43,581 nucleotides of DNA from Setaria digitata (lineage: Eukaryota; Nematoda; Chromadorea; Rhabditida; Setariidae), in NCBI GenBank assembly GCA_003640385.1, contig RCAB01000507.1, positions 1 to 43,581 of the forward strand, in the 5' to 3' direction. This document shows positions 27,101 to 37,640 of this stretch, piece after piece. Numbering within the stretch: position 1 is the stretch's first letter; every line of letters starts with the position of its first letter. Under the pieces are notes generated by a model. The model searched no databases. It saw only the letters and a list, made by a program, of their open reading frames with translations, and was not told the origin of the DNA. A program made the translations under genes and the position numbers.

Positions 27101-27224
27101 CCTCAAAGATCTCATTACTAAACAAACAACTCGTGAAACTGGGATAAAATCGTCAAAATCACTGAATGGTATCAAATCATCGACGTTGTCAATTGTTGCA
27201 ACTAGTGGAATTTCATTGACATAA
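24132..27224 (+). CDS. Glycerol-3-phosphate acyltransferase, GPAT3/4 type
   Basis: Seven exons join in phase: 24132-24385, 24606-24678, 25161-25506, 25731-25954, 26107-26222, 26396-26575, 27002-27224; 471 residues. The family transfers an acyl group to glycerol-3-phosphate at the ER, the first step of glycerolipid synthesis. The N-terminus is a strong membrane anchor. A second hydrophobic stretch (LLPVRLCLIFITFLFS) precedes the PlsC domain. Visible motifs are the HX4D box in VANHLSPND (H231, D236), GQRQGG, the arginine motif in VWIERRSTTDR, and FPEGHCTNNT (from F307) with the glutamate-glycine pair intact. GDSFWSEPKFWRYML and LTSWAIVYDV match the region typical of GPAT3/4 rather than LPCAT or small AGPATs. 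The start is the first ATG of a hydrophobic exon; a further upstream exon cannot be excluded. The tail after residue 400 is polar and Ser/Lys-rich. C. elegans acl-4/acl-5 are the likely relatives. Confidence 0.9.
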
Positions 27225-27995
27225 CGTAATAAAAAATTCTCACCACAGAAAAACAGAACAAAACAACTGCAAAACATTAATACATAATGGAGACTTGTAT
27301 AAATTATATTCTATAGCTCCTCCGCGAAGTTCTGATCAGTTTCGGAAAGAAAAACAGAATTCTCTAAAATTGACGAGTCACACTCAAACAAAAGAATCGA
27401 GGATGACAAAAATATTCCTCATTTCCCCAAGAAAAATTACGTATTAGTACAACAGCAAATAGCTTAACAAAGTAATGAGCGATGTTTCGCACCATTTTAA
27501 GAGACCAGGACAAGATCCAGAAGGACAAGGAAAATAAAATTTAAATTTTTTCGAGATTGGTATTTTAAACTTATCACACTAGCAATACAACAAAGTAGTG
27601 GAAAACACTCGAATCAATTTCCTATGCGCAGTAGGTGATAGCGAAATTAAAAAAAAATTTAATAACAACTAAGACCGAATCAAAATTAATTCGTGAAATT
27701 ACTTAACGATAGCTAATTCCATATTTTTGGACCGAAATACGTTGCTTCTTTAAAACAACAAAAATGTCACAAGAAGAAAGATTACTCGTCGCTATCTCAC
27801 TTATGCTAGATCCGGAAATAACTTCATGTTTCGTATTCTATTTAGCTTGACGCTTACTGTGTAAGAGGACGAAAGCATATTTGAAATGATAACAGACTAA
27901 CCAGCCATTTCATAATAAACCTCTGGAATCCAGACGTTTAAAAAACGACGACACCTCGAAATTCCTATTAAGTAAAAAGCTCCTGTCGTAAGTAA
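27225..27995. other. Convergent intergenic region, 3' UTRs
   Basis: About 770 bases lie between two genes that face each other: the acyltransferase from the left and cdc-7 from the right. I see no coding exon. The stretch probably holds the 3' UTRs of both genes. Confidence 0.6.
27228..27233 (+). terminator. AATAAA just after acyltransferase stop
   Basis: An AATAAA hexamer begins three bases after the TAA stop at 27222-27224. If used, the 3' UTR would be only about 20-30 bases. A second AATAAA at 27533-27538 is the alternative. Confidence 0.4.
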
Positions 27996-30900
27996 TTACG
28001 AGAACGATGCTGAAAGCATTTCGGCAGTATATCGCATATCTGGATCTACGATAAGACACCTCTTTAATATTTCAAATACCTGACGTTCATCTGAAATTTA
28101 GTAAAACAAAAGACATCGTAAAATCTATTCCGTCGTCTGTCGATCTAGGCTAATCAGTCTTATTCCTCATTCCAAAAAAAAAAGTCTTTAACATAACTGG
28201 TGTCCAATTAGCTGTCCTAAAATAAGGCAACTACTTTATCCAAATCTTAACAAAAGATGGCATAGCGCAGCCTATTTGTCAGGTGTCGAGAAAAAATTTT
28301 ACATGCATAACTGAATAATTAATTGTACAAACCCACTTCATCGATTCGGACTGGTAGGATTAAAATTAAGCAAAACTTAAACATGTAATAAAAATTGAGA
28401 ATACCAGGTGCAAGTTGCCTCAGTGAATGTTCTTCCGATACACGACACATGCATTTCGCACCATAATTACCGAAGAAGATATTCCGACAGGTATCGCAAT
28501 ATCTACCCTGCTGTGGTATTTTTTCTGAAAAACACAAAAAACAAATATCCGATATTTTCCAAAAAAAATTCATGTATTTCTCTTGCAATCATGATTAAAT
28601 ATCCCTTTAGTTAAAGGCTTAACGCACAGACAATACTTTGTCCACATTGCACAATAGTAATTGCAAGAAACTTCAGCTAAATGAAAATATTTCGGTATAT
28701 CTGCATTTCATCTAAAATATAAATTGCACTGTAACGCACGAACCGTTTCGTATGGCATCAACAAATTTGACCATATCAAGACCAGGAAAATCCCAGCTAG
28801 CTAAAAAGACTGAATTGTTCTTTCGTGCAAGTTGGACGATAGGCTCCGAACCGAAAATAATAGCCATTTGTCCGATTGCTTCATAGTCATCATTCGGTCG
28901 CATAACAGGATGCTTCCGGCAAAGTAAGGATAAGAATGTGATACCAGCCGACCAAATGTCAACCAGAGAGGTTTGCTGCCGATATTTAAGGAGCACTTCT
29001 GGGGCTCGAAAACCTGGTGTTCCAGCCTGAAGTATTATACTCTACCTTAACGGAGCATGGCATTACTGCATAAACTACGAAAATTCCTGAGAAACCTAAC
29101 AAGAACAAGTATTTAAAATATTGATCTATAATAAAGCAGATATTCCATGTTTCTTCTAATCAATTGATATTATGCATTTACAATAGAAGTAAACACTAAC
29201 TTTGTTGACATGAAGTCGGGGCCGTTTAGTGCATATATCGCAGACGAGAGGTAAGCCATAACAATCACATCCCTTCCGTTTAACACCTTTTCTTGTTTCT
29301 GAATCCTCATAGATCTTACGATTCTGGTCTGATACTTTGAGACTTTTTAAGGCATTTCGTTCTCCCACCTTGAGAAAAAGAATGAAGCGATGCAAGCAGA
29401 TAATTAAAAATCACGATTACGAAGAGGACAGCCACCGTTCAGCAAAATTGTTTTTAATTAGTATTATATTAAATCACCTGAATGTGAGTTAGCAAGCTAT
29501 TTATCAAATCGTTACGAGCTATTATAAATGTACGAATAAATAAACACTTCAGAAATTTCTACGAAATGAAAATAATTGTAAAAACCAAATCAAATCTTAC
29601 ACTTACAATATTGCGGTGACCTCTCACAAGCTTTTGCGGTGATTGTCCATCAGGTATTTCTTCACAAAGACCAAAATCAATTAAGCAATATCTCAAATAA
29701 ATAATCAGATATGGAATAAAAACGACTGCGAAAAAAAAAGGAAATGAGAAGACAGCGAGTGGAAATTTGATGATCTATACCTTTAATACATTTTTCAAAA
29801 TGTAAAATTCACTTATGTTTCGGTCGATTATAGAGGAAATTGGACGGCTTGACATCACGATGAATTATACCCTTTCCGTGCAGGTACCTCAGTGCATCTA
29901 ACAAATTCTTCATATAATCCAAAATTTCTGGTACTGTGACAGAAGCCATGATCTCCTTCAAGCAAGCAAACAAAAAAAAAAAACCCGAAATGGTAAAGAT
30001 AAGAAGAAATAAATTCATTCTTGGAAGTGCTCATAAAATATTGATGGTATGCATACAGTACAGGCTCACACGAATGCACACACCGTTAGAAGTAATCGAT
30101 GCCACTGATGACGAGGAATTGTTATGAATAAAAAGTGTCACTTTAAATAAGCAATAATGACTTAAATAAATAATAAATAAGTAGTAGTACTCTAGTAGGA
30201 GTATGTTCAAAGTAATCCATAACAATGAAAACGCGATCACGTTCACGATGTGCTGCATGAATGCGCATGATGTTATGAACACCACCAAAACGTTGTAAAA
30301 TGCGTAATTCCGTGGCAATAAATTTCGGTAAATTGTTTCGGGCCAATTCTTTCATCGCGTATGATGTACCGGGCTCTCGACGACATTTGATTTCATATAC
30401 GTTCCCAAATGTGCCTAAAATAGAAGTTTGAAGAATAGCAACTACTGAAAAAATATATGGCAAAGTTTCATTTAATCTAAAATCTTTAAACTTATTCTAA
30501 TGCTACTATTTCCTACAGCTATCATAAAAAAGAATATTCGCTGCCAACAAGTTAACTGTCACTATCTACTAATCTCATATTATCGTCCTGACAAAATATC
30601 TTATTGAAATTTTTGGCTGATATTAGTACAGCCTAAAAGTATTTCACTGAAAGTGCGTAATAATATCAATGACAGATATACAAATTTGGCATCCAATTAA
30701 TTTGGACGAACTTCCCATTTAATCTGTCACATCTAATTGTAAAATATACGAGGAGGAAAGAAATATCACGGTTATCTGCAATGAGAAGAAGGGAAGACAT
30801 GAAGAATAAAAAACGGAATTATCTATAATATGATATTTCTTATTTTATTTTCATGTAGTGTATTATTTGCTTTGATTATTATCATATATTAAGTCGTACT

Positions 30901-31135
30901 ATATAATTTTCTCTTTTTGTTCAATTTTAGCAACATTCAAACGTTAATTTACTTCTCCTTTTCAACTTAGCATTACCTTTATACGGATTTAATTTTGAGG
31001 ATTAAATGAGAACAATCATAGTTTAATAATACCTGAACCAAGTACATCACCAACAATAAAATTATCTCGAACCCAACTGCTCGTTGTTGGTCGATCCGGT
31101 GGTGCACGCCGTCTTGTACTACTAGGCGTAGGCAT
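27996..31135 (-). CDS. cdc-7: CDC7 protein kinase (DBF4-dependent kinase)
   Basis: Nine exons on the minus strand, in transcript order: 31135-31033, 30414-30191, 29955-29813, 29691-29607, 29368-29201, 29026-28744, 28524-28405, 28350-28337, 28079-27996; 407 residues. CDC7 with its DBF4 partner phosphorylates MCM2-7 to start DNA replication. Kinase motifs in order: Gly loop LGSGTFGNV (33-40), AMKEL lysine K56, C-helix E70, catalytic [12 protein letters not shown] (D143), IDFGL (D162) and [14 protein letters not shown]. The stretch KPSNFLYN and the long insert before GTPGFRAPE, with its cysteine cluster [13 protein letters not shown], mark CDC7. The C-lobe has [13 protein letters not shown] and a last helix ending [11 protein letters not shown]. 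The 14-nt eighth exon is inferred from phase and fits between LAPG and FEILKRC. The short N-terminus is rich in Thr, Ser, Arg and Pro. The start is the first ATG, two bases after a GCGCAG that could be a trans-splice acceptor. Confidence 0.92.
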
Positions 31136-31555
31136 GACTGCGCATAATATCCGTAATATTTGAGCCTGAAATACACAGTTATTCGTCAGATATATTTTGA
31201 AAGTACCTCAGTGAGACCTAAATTTGTATACCTTTGTGAAAAAGTAAAAAGTTGGAGTTAATCAGTAAAAAACAGTTAAACTTGGAATTAAAATTGTAAC
31301 TTTCGAAGAACAAATATTTTAATTACTAAACAGAGCCAGCCCTTTTGCATTCCGGGCTGTTACCGTTTGACGGACCGCTTATGATAGGCTGTAGAGAGAT
31401 TTCATCCTTCCCAAATTTCTGCGGGGTATTTCGGGATGGGGCGATAGCGGCAGTGGCGTGATACGTGGGGACGCTACGTGATACTGTATTTGCAAATGCT
31501 TTTGTGATGTACATGGTTGTGTAAATTTTAGGTGAGCAAACAAGATAGAGCAGTG
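31136..31555. promoter_or_regulatory. Divergent promoter region of cdc-7 and rpl-28
   Basis: Only 420 bases separate the start codons of cdc-7 (leftward) and rpl-28 (rightward). The part at 31325-31490 is clearly more GC-rich than its surroundings. It holds two copies of CGTGATAC at 31457-31464 and 31477-31484, exactly 20 bases apart, followed by TATTTGCAAATG. An acceptor TTTTAG ending at 31531 lies 24 bases before the rpl-28 ATG and fits a spliced-leader or 5' UTR junction. That both genes are driven from here is inference. Confidence 0.55.
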
Positions 31556-33003
31556 ATGGTGCTTGCATCAGCGGATATTCAGTGGCAGATTATTCGGAAG
31601 ACGTCATCATTTTTGCGTCGACAACGTGGAATCCCAAAGCATTTCAGTAGAGAACGTTTTAATATAAAAGGTGTGAATAGTATCCGTTTCAATGGATTGG
31701 TTCACAAGAAAGGTTTGGACATCCAGGCTGCTCCAGATGGGAAAGGAATTGTAGTAACATTGAAGAAGCGAAGTAAGTCCTTCCATCTTTTTAGCTTCCA
31801 TTTTTTTTTTCAACTTATTTCTAAAGTGTGGGTTTTTGAAGTATTTCTGCTCATTTGATAGGCAAATGATAGGAACTTAGTAATGTGGTCAATGCTTGGT
31901 ATGGTTTTTCTTATATTTAAAGCTCAGGTAAAGTTGTCAGATAGACTCCCATTATGATATTGAACTGCAGCAACATCTTTTCATCTATAACATATTAAAT
32001 AAAATGAAATTTGAAGAAGGAGTGTGGTAAAAACATCTGCTTTCGAAAAACCTTCTAGAATGGTAGATGTTCTGGGATTTCTAAAGGTACAATATCCACG
32101 CAGAATCAGAGTAGGAATGAGTATCTCGCACCAAAAGATGTTTACAACTGTGAAGAGAAGAAAATGTATTTATGAAAAAAGTGCAAAAATCGGTATAAAA
32201 GTATAACAGATCCATCAAATCTATTCTCTTTTTGTTGACTGAGATATTGGGCTCCTTTTGTAATCACTTTCTTTATCGCTAAAACAGCTGCATATCTCTT
32301 CAGGGACACAGAGTTTTAATTGCTTGCACCTAGCTTTCCTTGTCTTTTTTATACACCATAGTATTATGTAGTTCATATAGTTTAGTTAAAGCGCTGTGAT
32401 TTCTCATCAGGATTGTCGAAAAATAAGATTCTCAGTGGTTTCAGCTGAGATTTCTTGAAACACTGGCAATAGAACTGAGTTTCCTGTCAATTTTTCCTTA
32501 TAATTTCAGCTAAGAGTGCTTTTCCTGCCAAGTCGACCTCATCGGTAACACTGAAGAAAAACAGTCGCAAATCGTTGAGAAGTGTGAGGAACATTGCCCG
32601 TAATTACCGGAATGCCCACAAATTGGTATAATTTTTATAACTATCATTTGGGGCTGGAAGATATTCATGAAAAACAATTTAGTTTAAGAATGTTAATCGG
32701 TATTTCAGTTTAATGTGGCTTGCATTTTTTACTGTCGTAGTTTTCCCCTTAGTTATCATCTGTTTTTATGTCTGATCAAGTCTGAGGTCTTGACTAGAAG
32801 TAACAGCTGGATAGAGAAATGTGATGAAGAAATAAAACTTATTTTCATCCTGCTTGATTTCACTTCATTTTCGTTTTTATGACTGTTCAAAATTATTTTT
32901 TTTTTTTTTTCAGTTAGCTAAGAAGCGTGCTTCGCAGCTGCTTCGTTCACTGAAACCCGTAGCATCACGCCGTGGACGACGCGTGCGTAAAGCAGAAGTT
33001 TAG
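31556..33003 (+). CDS. rpl-28: 60S ribosomal protein L28 (eL28)
   Basis: Three coding exons join in phase: 31556-31772, 32510-32625, 32914-33003; 140 residues, close to the usual eL28 length. eL28 is a eukaryote-specific protein of the large ribosomal subunit. The N-terminal half has the family pattern: DIQWQIIRKTSSFLRRQRG, then FSRERFNIKGVNSIRFNGL, then AAPDGKGIVVTLKKR. The second half is very basic, with SRKSLRSVRNIARNYR and the ending KKRASQLLRSLKPVASRRG. The start is the first ATG after an acceptor at 31531 with no stop codon between; MVLASADIQW agrees with the short N-terminus of worm homologues. Donors are near-consensus (GTAAGT, GTATAA). The gene faces the dynein light chain gene, whose stop codon is 183 bases away. 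The promoter is probably shared with cdc-7. Confidence 0.95.
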
Positions 33004-33186
33004 TCTGGTGTGACATGATTATTCTATTGTTGTCTTTGTTTTATAGTTTGATTTTATAAACAATTTCCTAAGAACTTTTAAAAAGTCTTTTTTGCACAAC
33101 TGCATCATCGTAAGGCGAGGGATAATAGGACTTGTTCTTTTTTGCTTGATTCTGAGACTGCTCTTCTTGCATTCATCAGTTTGATA

Positions 33187-34415
33187 TCAGTAGTGAAATA
33201 CTGCGAATACTGTTGCTTCACAGAACAACTGGTCCTGAATTTTGTTTGAAAGAATAAATTGAATCGTTTTGAGAAACTTTGATGGATGTAATATACAAGG
33301 AAAAATTATTTTTGCAAAATAACTAACGTTTGAATAGACATAGTGAGCTACAGAGTCGGTATCACTGTCCCACAGACATGCTGCATTTGCCCTGAATAAT
33401 TTTATACTCTTGCTGATTCTTATTTCACTTATAGGGACTGGTGTATGTTGTAATCAGGAAAGATTTACACCTTTCTGTGATTTAAATCTTTAGATCACAT
33501 TATGGAAGAATTTTTTACCTGACTCCCTGACCACGTTCTTCTCCGAGAATCACTTGAATTATATATTTATATCTCGGTAGGTTAAGCTCTGAAAATCTTG
33601 TGAGTAATTTAAAATATTGAATTAAGCTGACGTTCAGATTGCATTACATACTTGTCAAGTTGTACTATTTTTAGTTTATTTAGCTTGATTGTATTTCGAA
33701 GCTCGTGAAATTTTATTACTTGAGGTTCAGTTATCAATTGAGTTCAAGTTTTGTATGCCCCTTCGACTTTTTTAATTTAAGTGAACATTCTTTTTTTTTT
33801 TTTTAGAGTGGAATGCTTTTTACACATACCTTTTAAACGATTACGAATTGAAACAGCCAATGAATTGCTAAGTTGTTCAGCGTTATCAGAATCAAATGCA
33901 TGCCCTCCTAAATTTTCCGTCAATACTTCTTCCAATATTCGTCGCCCAGTTGTGGCACGAAACCTGGAAAGTATCGGGGTTGAAATTTTCTGAAGAAAAA
34001 GCTCATATTCCTTGATTTCTTTCTCTTTAATTTTAAAATTCTTTATTTAGAATTCTGTCCTCAATCAACAATTATTTTAAATATACCATTTCAGTAAATA
34101 ACGTCGTGTCCCCACAAGTCACTTGTTCTACGTTGCTACGGTAGTATGTCATACCGATCGGATGATGTAATTGGATCAGACTTCTATATAATTTGCTGAT
34201 TTTACTTAAAAAGAAATGTTCTTTGGAAATTTCAAATTTCGAAAATTCAAATTCGATTACTTATGTGATCTTGAATTATTGGCAACAAAATGTGAATGAA
34301 GTAAACTATAAAATGAAAAGATTAACAGAAGAATATGCTGAGCTTACTTTTCCTGATTTGTTGGCCGTATAATGAGGCCGGACGTACCCGATTCTGTTGC
34401 ACTGTTGTAATTCAT
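33187..34415 (-). CDS. dylt-2: Tctex-type dynein light chain (DYNLT2B/TCTEX1D2-like)
   Basis: Five short exons on the minus strand, in transcript order: 34415-34348, 33963-33830, 33588-33519, 33391-33328, 33234-33187. All phases match and give exactly 127 residues, the family length. Each exon is too short to stand out alone. The protein starts MNYNSATESGTSG and has IIRPTNQEKF, the entry motif of TCTEX1D2-like chains. The helix exon RRILEEVLTENLGG and LAVSIRNRLKE follow, then the beta strands LPRYKYIIQVILGE, ACLWDSDTDSVAH and the ending LFCEATVFAVFHY. DYNLT2B is a light chain of cytoplasmic dynein-2, which drives retrograde transport in cilia; in nematodes this means sensory neurons. The C. 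elegans symbol given is my best match by family, not proven. Its 3' end faces rpl-28. Confidence 0.88.
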
Positions 34416-35683
34416 ATCTTACTGAACTAAGCTGAGATTGTTAAAACATTTAGCTTGGCCAAAATGTAACCATGGAAACAGATGCTGCTAGTGATAAATT
34501 ACGCTGAATCAACGTTCAAGTATACTTTCCATCTTCTAATGACAGTATAAGCTTCGCAATACTAATTGACACCAATTAAGTGGAACTTGGACTTCATTAG
34601 AATAGTTCAGTCTCGAAAATGCGTGACTTCCTGAGAAATGAAAATTCAAACGGTGTACATATCTGAAATCAGTTGAATAGGTAGAACCTGCTAAATACTG
34701 GACTATTTTAGACAATAGTAAATACTGTCAAACCTAACTTTATCAAAAAAAAGATACATTTCAAAATAAAATTTTGATTTATTAATCACTTTAATTGTTA
34801 ATAACATAATTAATTATCCTTTATATTATTATTTTAGCTGTGTCATACACACGAACAATAAGTCAAATACTTTATTATTTAATGTACAACAATAATCTGA
34901 AGGAAAAAAATTTGTAAAGTGCTCACTGTGTGATTAATTCATTTTTCCTTTCTGATAATATTTTTTTGATAAGTTATCAGCGAATGTTCCATCTTCTATT
35001 ATGCTAAACCTGCTATTCTCAGTTCTTCAGTAGTACCTAAAGATTTCACTGTAACATTGCTAATTAATTAAACAATGTAAATCAAAAGCATTTCTCACCA
35101 CTTCCTTTTTTGCAGCTTTTACTCTCTGATTTAAAAGTGTGGACATGAAAACAGAAAAATGATGAAAAAAAGTGAAATTTAGAGTTTTAGTTATATAAAA
35201 ACTAGAAAAATCGATTTTGAAAAATAAAATTTGGTATTTGATTTTAATCTACTAATATAAGAATTATTCAAGAATGAGCCACTATTATGGGTTAAATTAT
35301 TGCACAGCACATATATATGTCAAGATCAGATAGAGATGGTGCTGATTTGAAACAACTTTAACCATGTATTTAACATTAATTAAGGAATGAATTAAGCAGA
35401 AAATAAGTAGCAAAAAAAATTTCCAATATATTTCCATAAATAGTTATATTAAGTCTGAACTATTAAACCAATAAAATATGCTTTACTAAATAAGAGCCTA
35501 GTTAGTAACATATAAATGAAATTTGCCATCGATTTGCTACCATGACTTTCAATATTACAAACTGCAATATTTCTGCTTTAAGATAATTAATTCAGTCATA
35601 TGAAAATAATTTCATCCATTATCCTATTAAGAAATTATTTTTTAAGAAAAAAAAAAAAAAAAAAAAAAATCCTTAAACTGTCC
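34416..35683. other. Intergenic region between two minus-strand genes
   Basis: About 1.27 kb lie between the start codon of the dynein light chain gene (34415) and the stop codon of the SXP/RAL-2-like gene (35684), both on the minus strand. It is AT-rich with no exon I can support. It should contain the light chain promoter and the 3' UTR of the upstream gene. A long A run (35647-35669) lies next to the SXP-like stop codon. Confidence 0.55.
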
Positions 35684-37640
35684 TTATTTATGTAGCGTCC
35701 GATTCTTCATCATTTTCATAAAATTTTTTTTAATGCTATTTGAAACAAAATGCGTACTGTTAATGTAAAATTTGGGTAAAAATGATGATGGAATGTTTTC
35801 AGATTCATCTGAACAATCTTCTTCCGAATAATAATCATCGTAGTAATTCAACGATACCGGACTGGAACGACGGAATCGCATCTGTTTTAAAAGATTCTGT
35901 CTGAGAAACATTTTCACTTCCACAGCATCAGATTTGTTGACCATTTTAAAAATTTTATTTATTGCCCTTCCTTCGTCTGATTTTGTCAGTGACATATTTC
36001 TTTTGATTTTTATCACATTAAGCAATGCTTCTCGAGCTTCAACACTAATATTTTGATTATTTTCAACTTTCATCTGCAATTCATCCAATCTTTGCTGGCG
36101 TTTTCCCAAATCTCCAGCAATTTCATTCTGAAAAATTTTGAAATGTTGTAAAATTTTGAATGAGAAAAAAAAAAAAAAAAAAAATGAACAATTTTAAACA
36201 AATGACAGAAAATTTATTTATTTATTTTTTTTTAAATTTTTCACATTTCCATTTACAGTGCAAGTCCTCATTGTACTGTAATAAATAAATTTTCATTACT
36301 GATTTTTTTCATAAATAGATACGGAAGCTGCAATAAAATTATTCAGTAGTTTTGAAACCTAAAATAATTAAGTGGCTAAAAGTTACCAATTAATAAAGGA
36401 TGAAACAATAGCTAATTAGGATAGAAGTTAACTGATTTAAATGAATTTTGAATTCATATGATGAAGTAAGCCCTAAAATGATTTAATATGTATAACTTAA
36501 TTAAAAATTTCTTTCCGATTTCGTTAATAATTTCAATCTTCCTTTCATTCCAAAACTTCGATATGTCAATTCTTGGCCGTTTAAAACAACTAAACGTATA
36601 ATCAATTGAAAATGATCAGTGACGACTTACGTCTCACAAAGGTGCTTGCCTAATAAAACTTACCTCTAATTTCATGCATTGCTTTTTAGCCCATTTGTTA
36701 ATTGTGTCATCAAGTTCTTGCTTTGTCAGAGTCTTATTTCTGAATATGTATTTCAGTTCTTGTTCCGCTCCGAAAGATAAACTTCGCAAAAATTTTACCA
36801 AATAGTAAAAATGACTGTTATCATAACAATGAAAGCCTGCAAATTACTTCGAAATGAGTAAATTTCTGGTTAGTAGTTTCAGTCAATTTTGAATATTTGG
36901 AATGTTGATCTCCAATTTATTTTTAAACTAAAATTTATATTGTTAGGCATATAATTCGCTATCTAAATAGCAATCGGAATGGCTTATTAAATCGCATATA
37001 AATTTATTTTTGAGGTTTTAAACTCCCAAAAATTCATAAACTTTGAGCATAATCGGCAAACTTGTTTCTTTTTTCTTTGTTATGATTAAATCACTTTTTT
37101 TTTTTTTGAAATTTGAAAAAATTTTTTGTCTTTCGATCTTTAATTGTTTTCAGTTATGAAATATGGAGAGTTCCAAAACTATTACACTCTAACAATTTTC
37201 TTTCGTTCCTCATTTCTTCGACTCATAATTTATTTATCAAATATTTAATAATTAATGTGATCATTGAAGCAAATAATTTATAACATTTTGACATTTAATT
37301 TCAATTAAATTTCATTTCTCAATCTTATTTTTGAGTTTTTGCCATCGGAAATGTGACTTTTCTACAAATGCAAAACAAAATTGTTGCAAAAACTAAAATA
37401 GAACAGGCAACAAAAATGAAGACAGTATCACATAGACAGGAGAAAAATATTTTCTCATCTACAATAATCTAATCTTTTGTTCACAAATTTATTAACTTAA
37501 TATCGACAAAATGTACTAATAATTTCCTAGCACAATGAATGGATAAATTTAAATTTACCATCATAACACGTGGAACTTTTCGACACACAAATTGCAGCAA
37601 CAATTACCAATATGATAGTTATATTTGTAAAACGTACCAT
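35684..37640 (-). CDS. Secreted SXP/RAL-2-family-like protein
   Basis: Three minus-strand exons in transcript order: 37640-37559, 36836-36664, 36127-35684; phases match and give 232 residues. Exon 1 is a signal peptide (ITIILVIVAAICVSKSS). The next exon opens with FHCYDNSHFYYLVKFL, followed by KYIFRNKTLTKQELDDTINK and WAKKQ. That pattern, with later amphipathic helices (VENNQNISVEAREALLNVIK and MSLTKSDEGRAINKIF), fits the SXP/RAL-2 domain (DUF148, also called Anis5 cation-binding), known only from nematodes, mostly as secreted, immunogenic proteins of parasites. Beyond the domain is an unusual tail: a basic RFRRSS, the acidic DDYYSEEDCSDESE, then a basic end. N-glycosylation sequons occur, for example NKT and NQNIS. 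Family assignment rests on pattern, not on a search. The molecular function of the family is unknown. Confidence 0.78.

Noticed and set aside
27910..27999. Extension of cdc-7 through a donor in the last exon to a further exon ending at 27910
   Set aside because: Phase fits and gives SSFFKRL, but the intron would be only 35 nt, too short to be credible; the stop at 27996 is preferred.
31326..31568. Minus-strand open frame in the cdc-7/rpl-28 gap
   Set aside because: Open because the patch is GC-richer; no signal peptide, domain or splice support, and it lies on the likely promoter.
31773..32913. C/D-box small nucleolar RNA in the rpl-28 introns
   Set aside because: There are scattered TGATGA and CTGA words, but no pair in the right order and spacing with a terminal stem.
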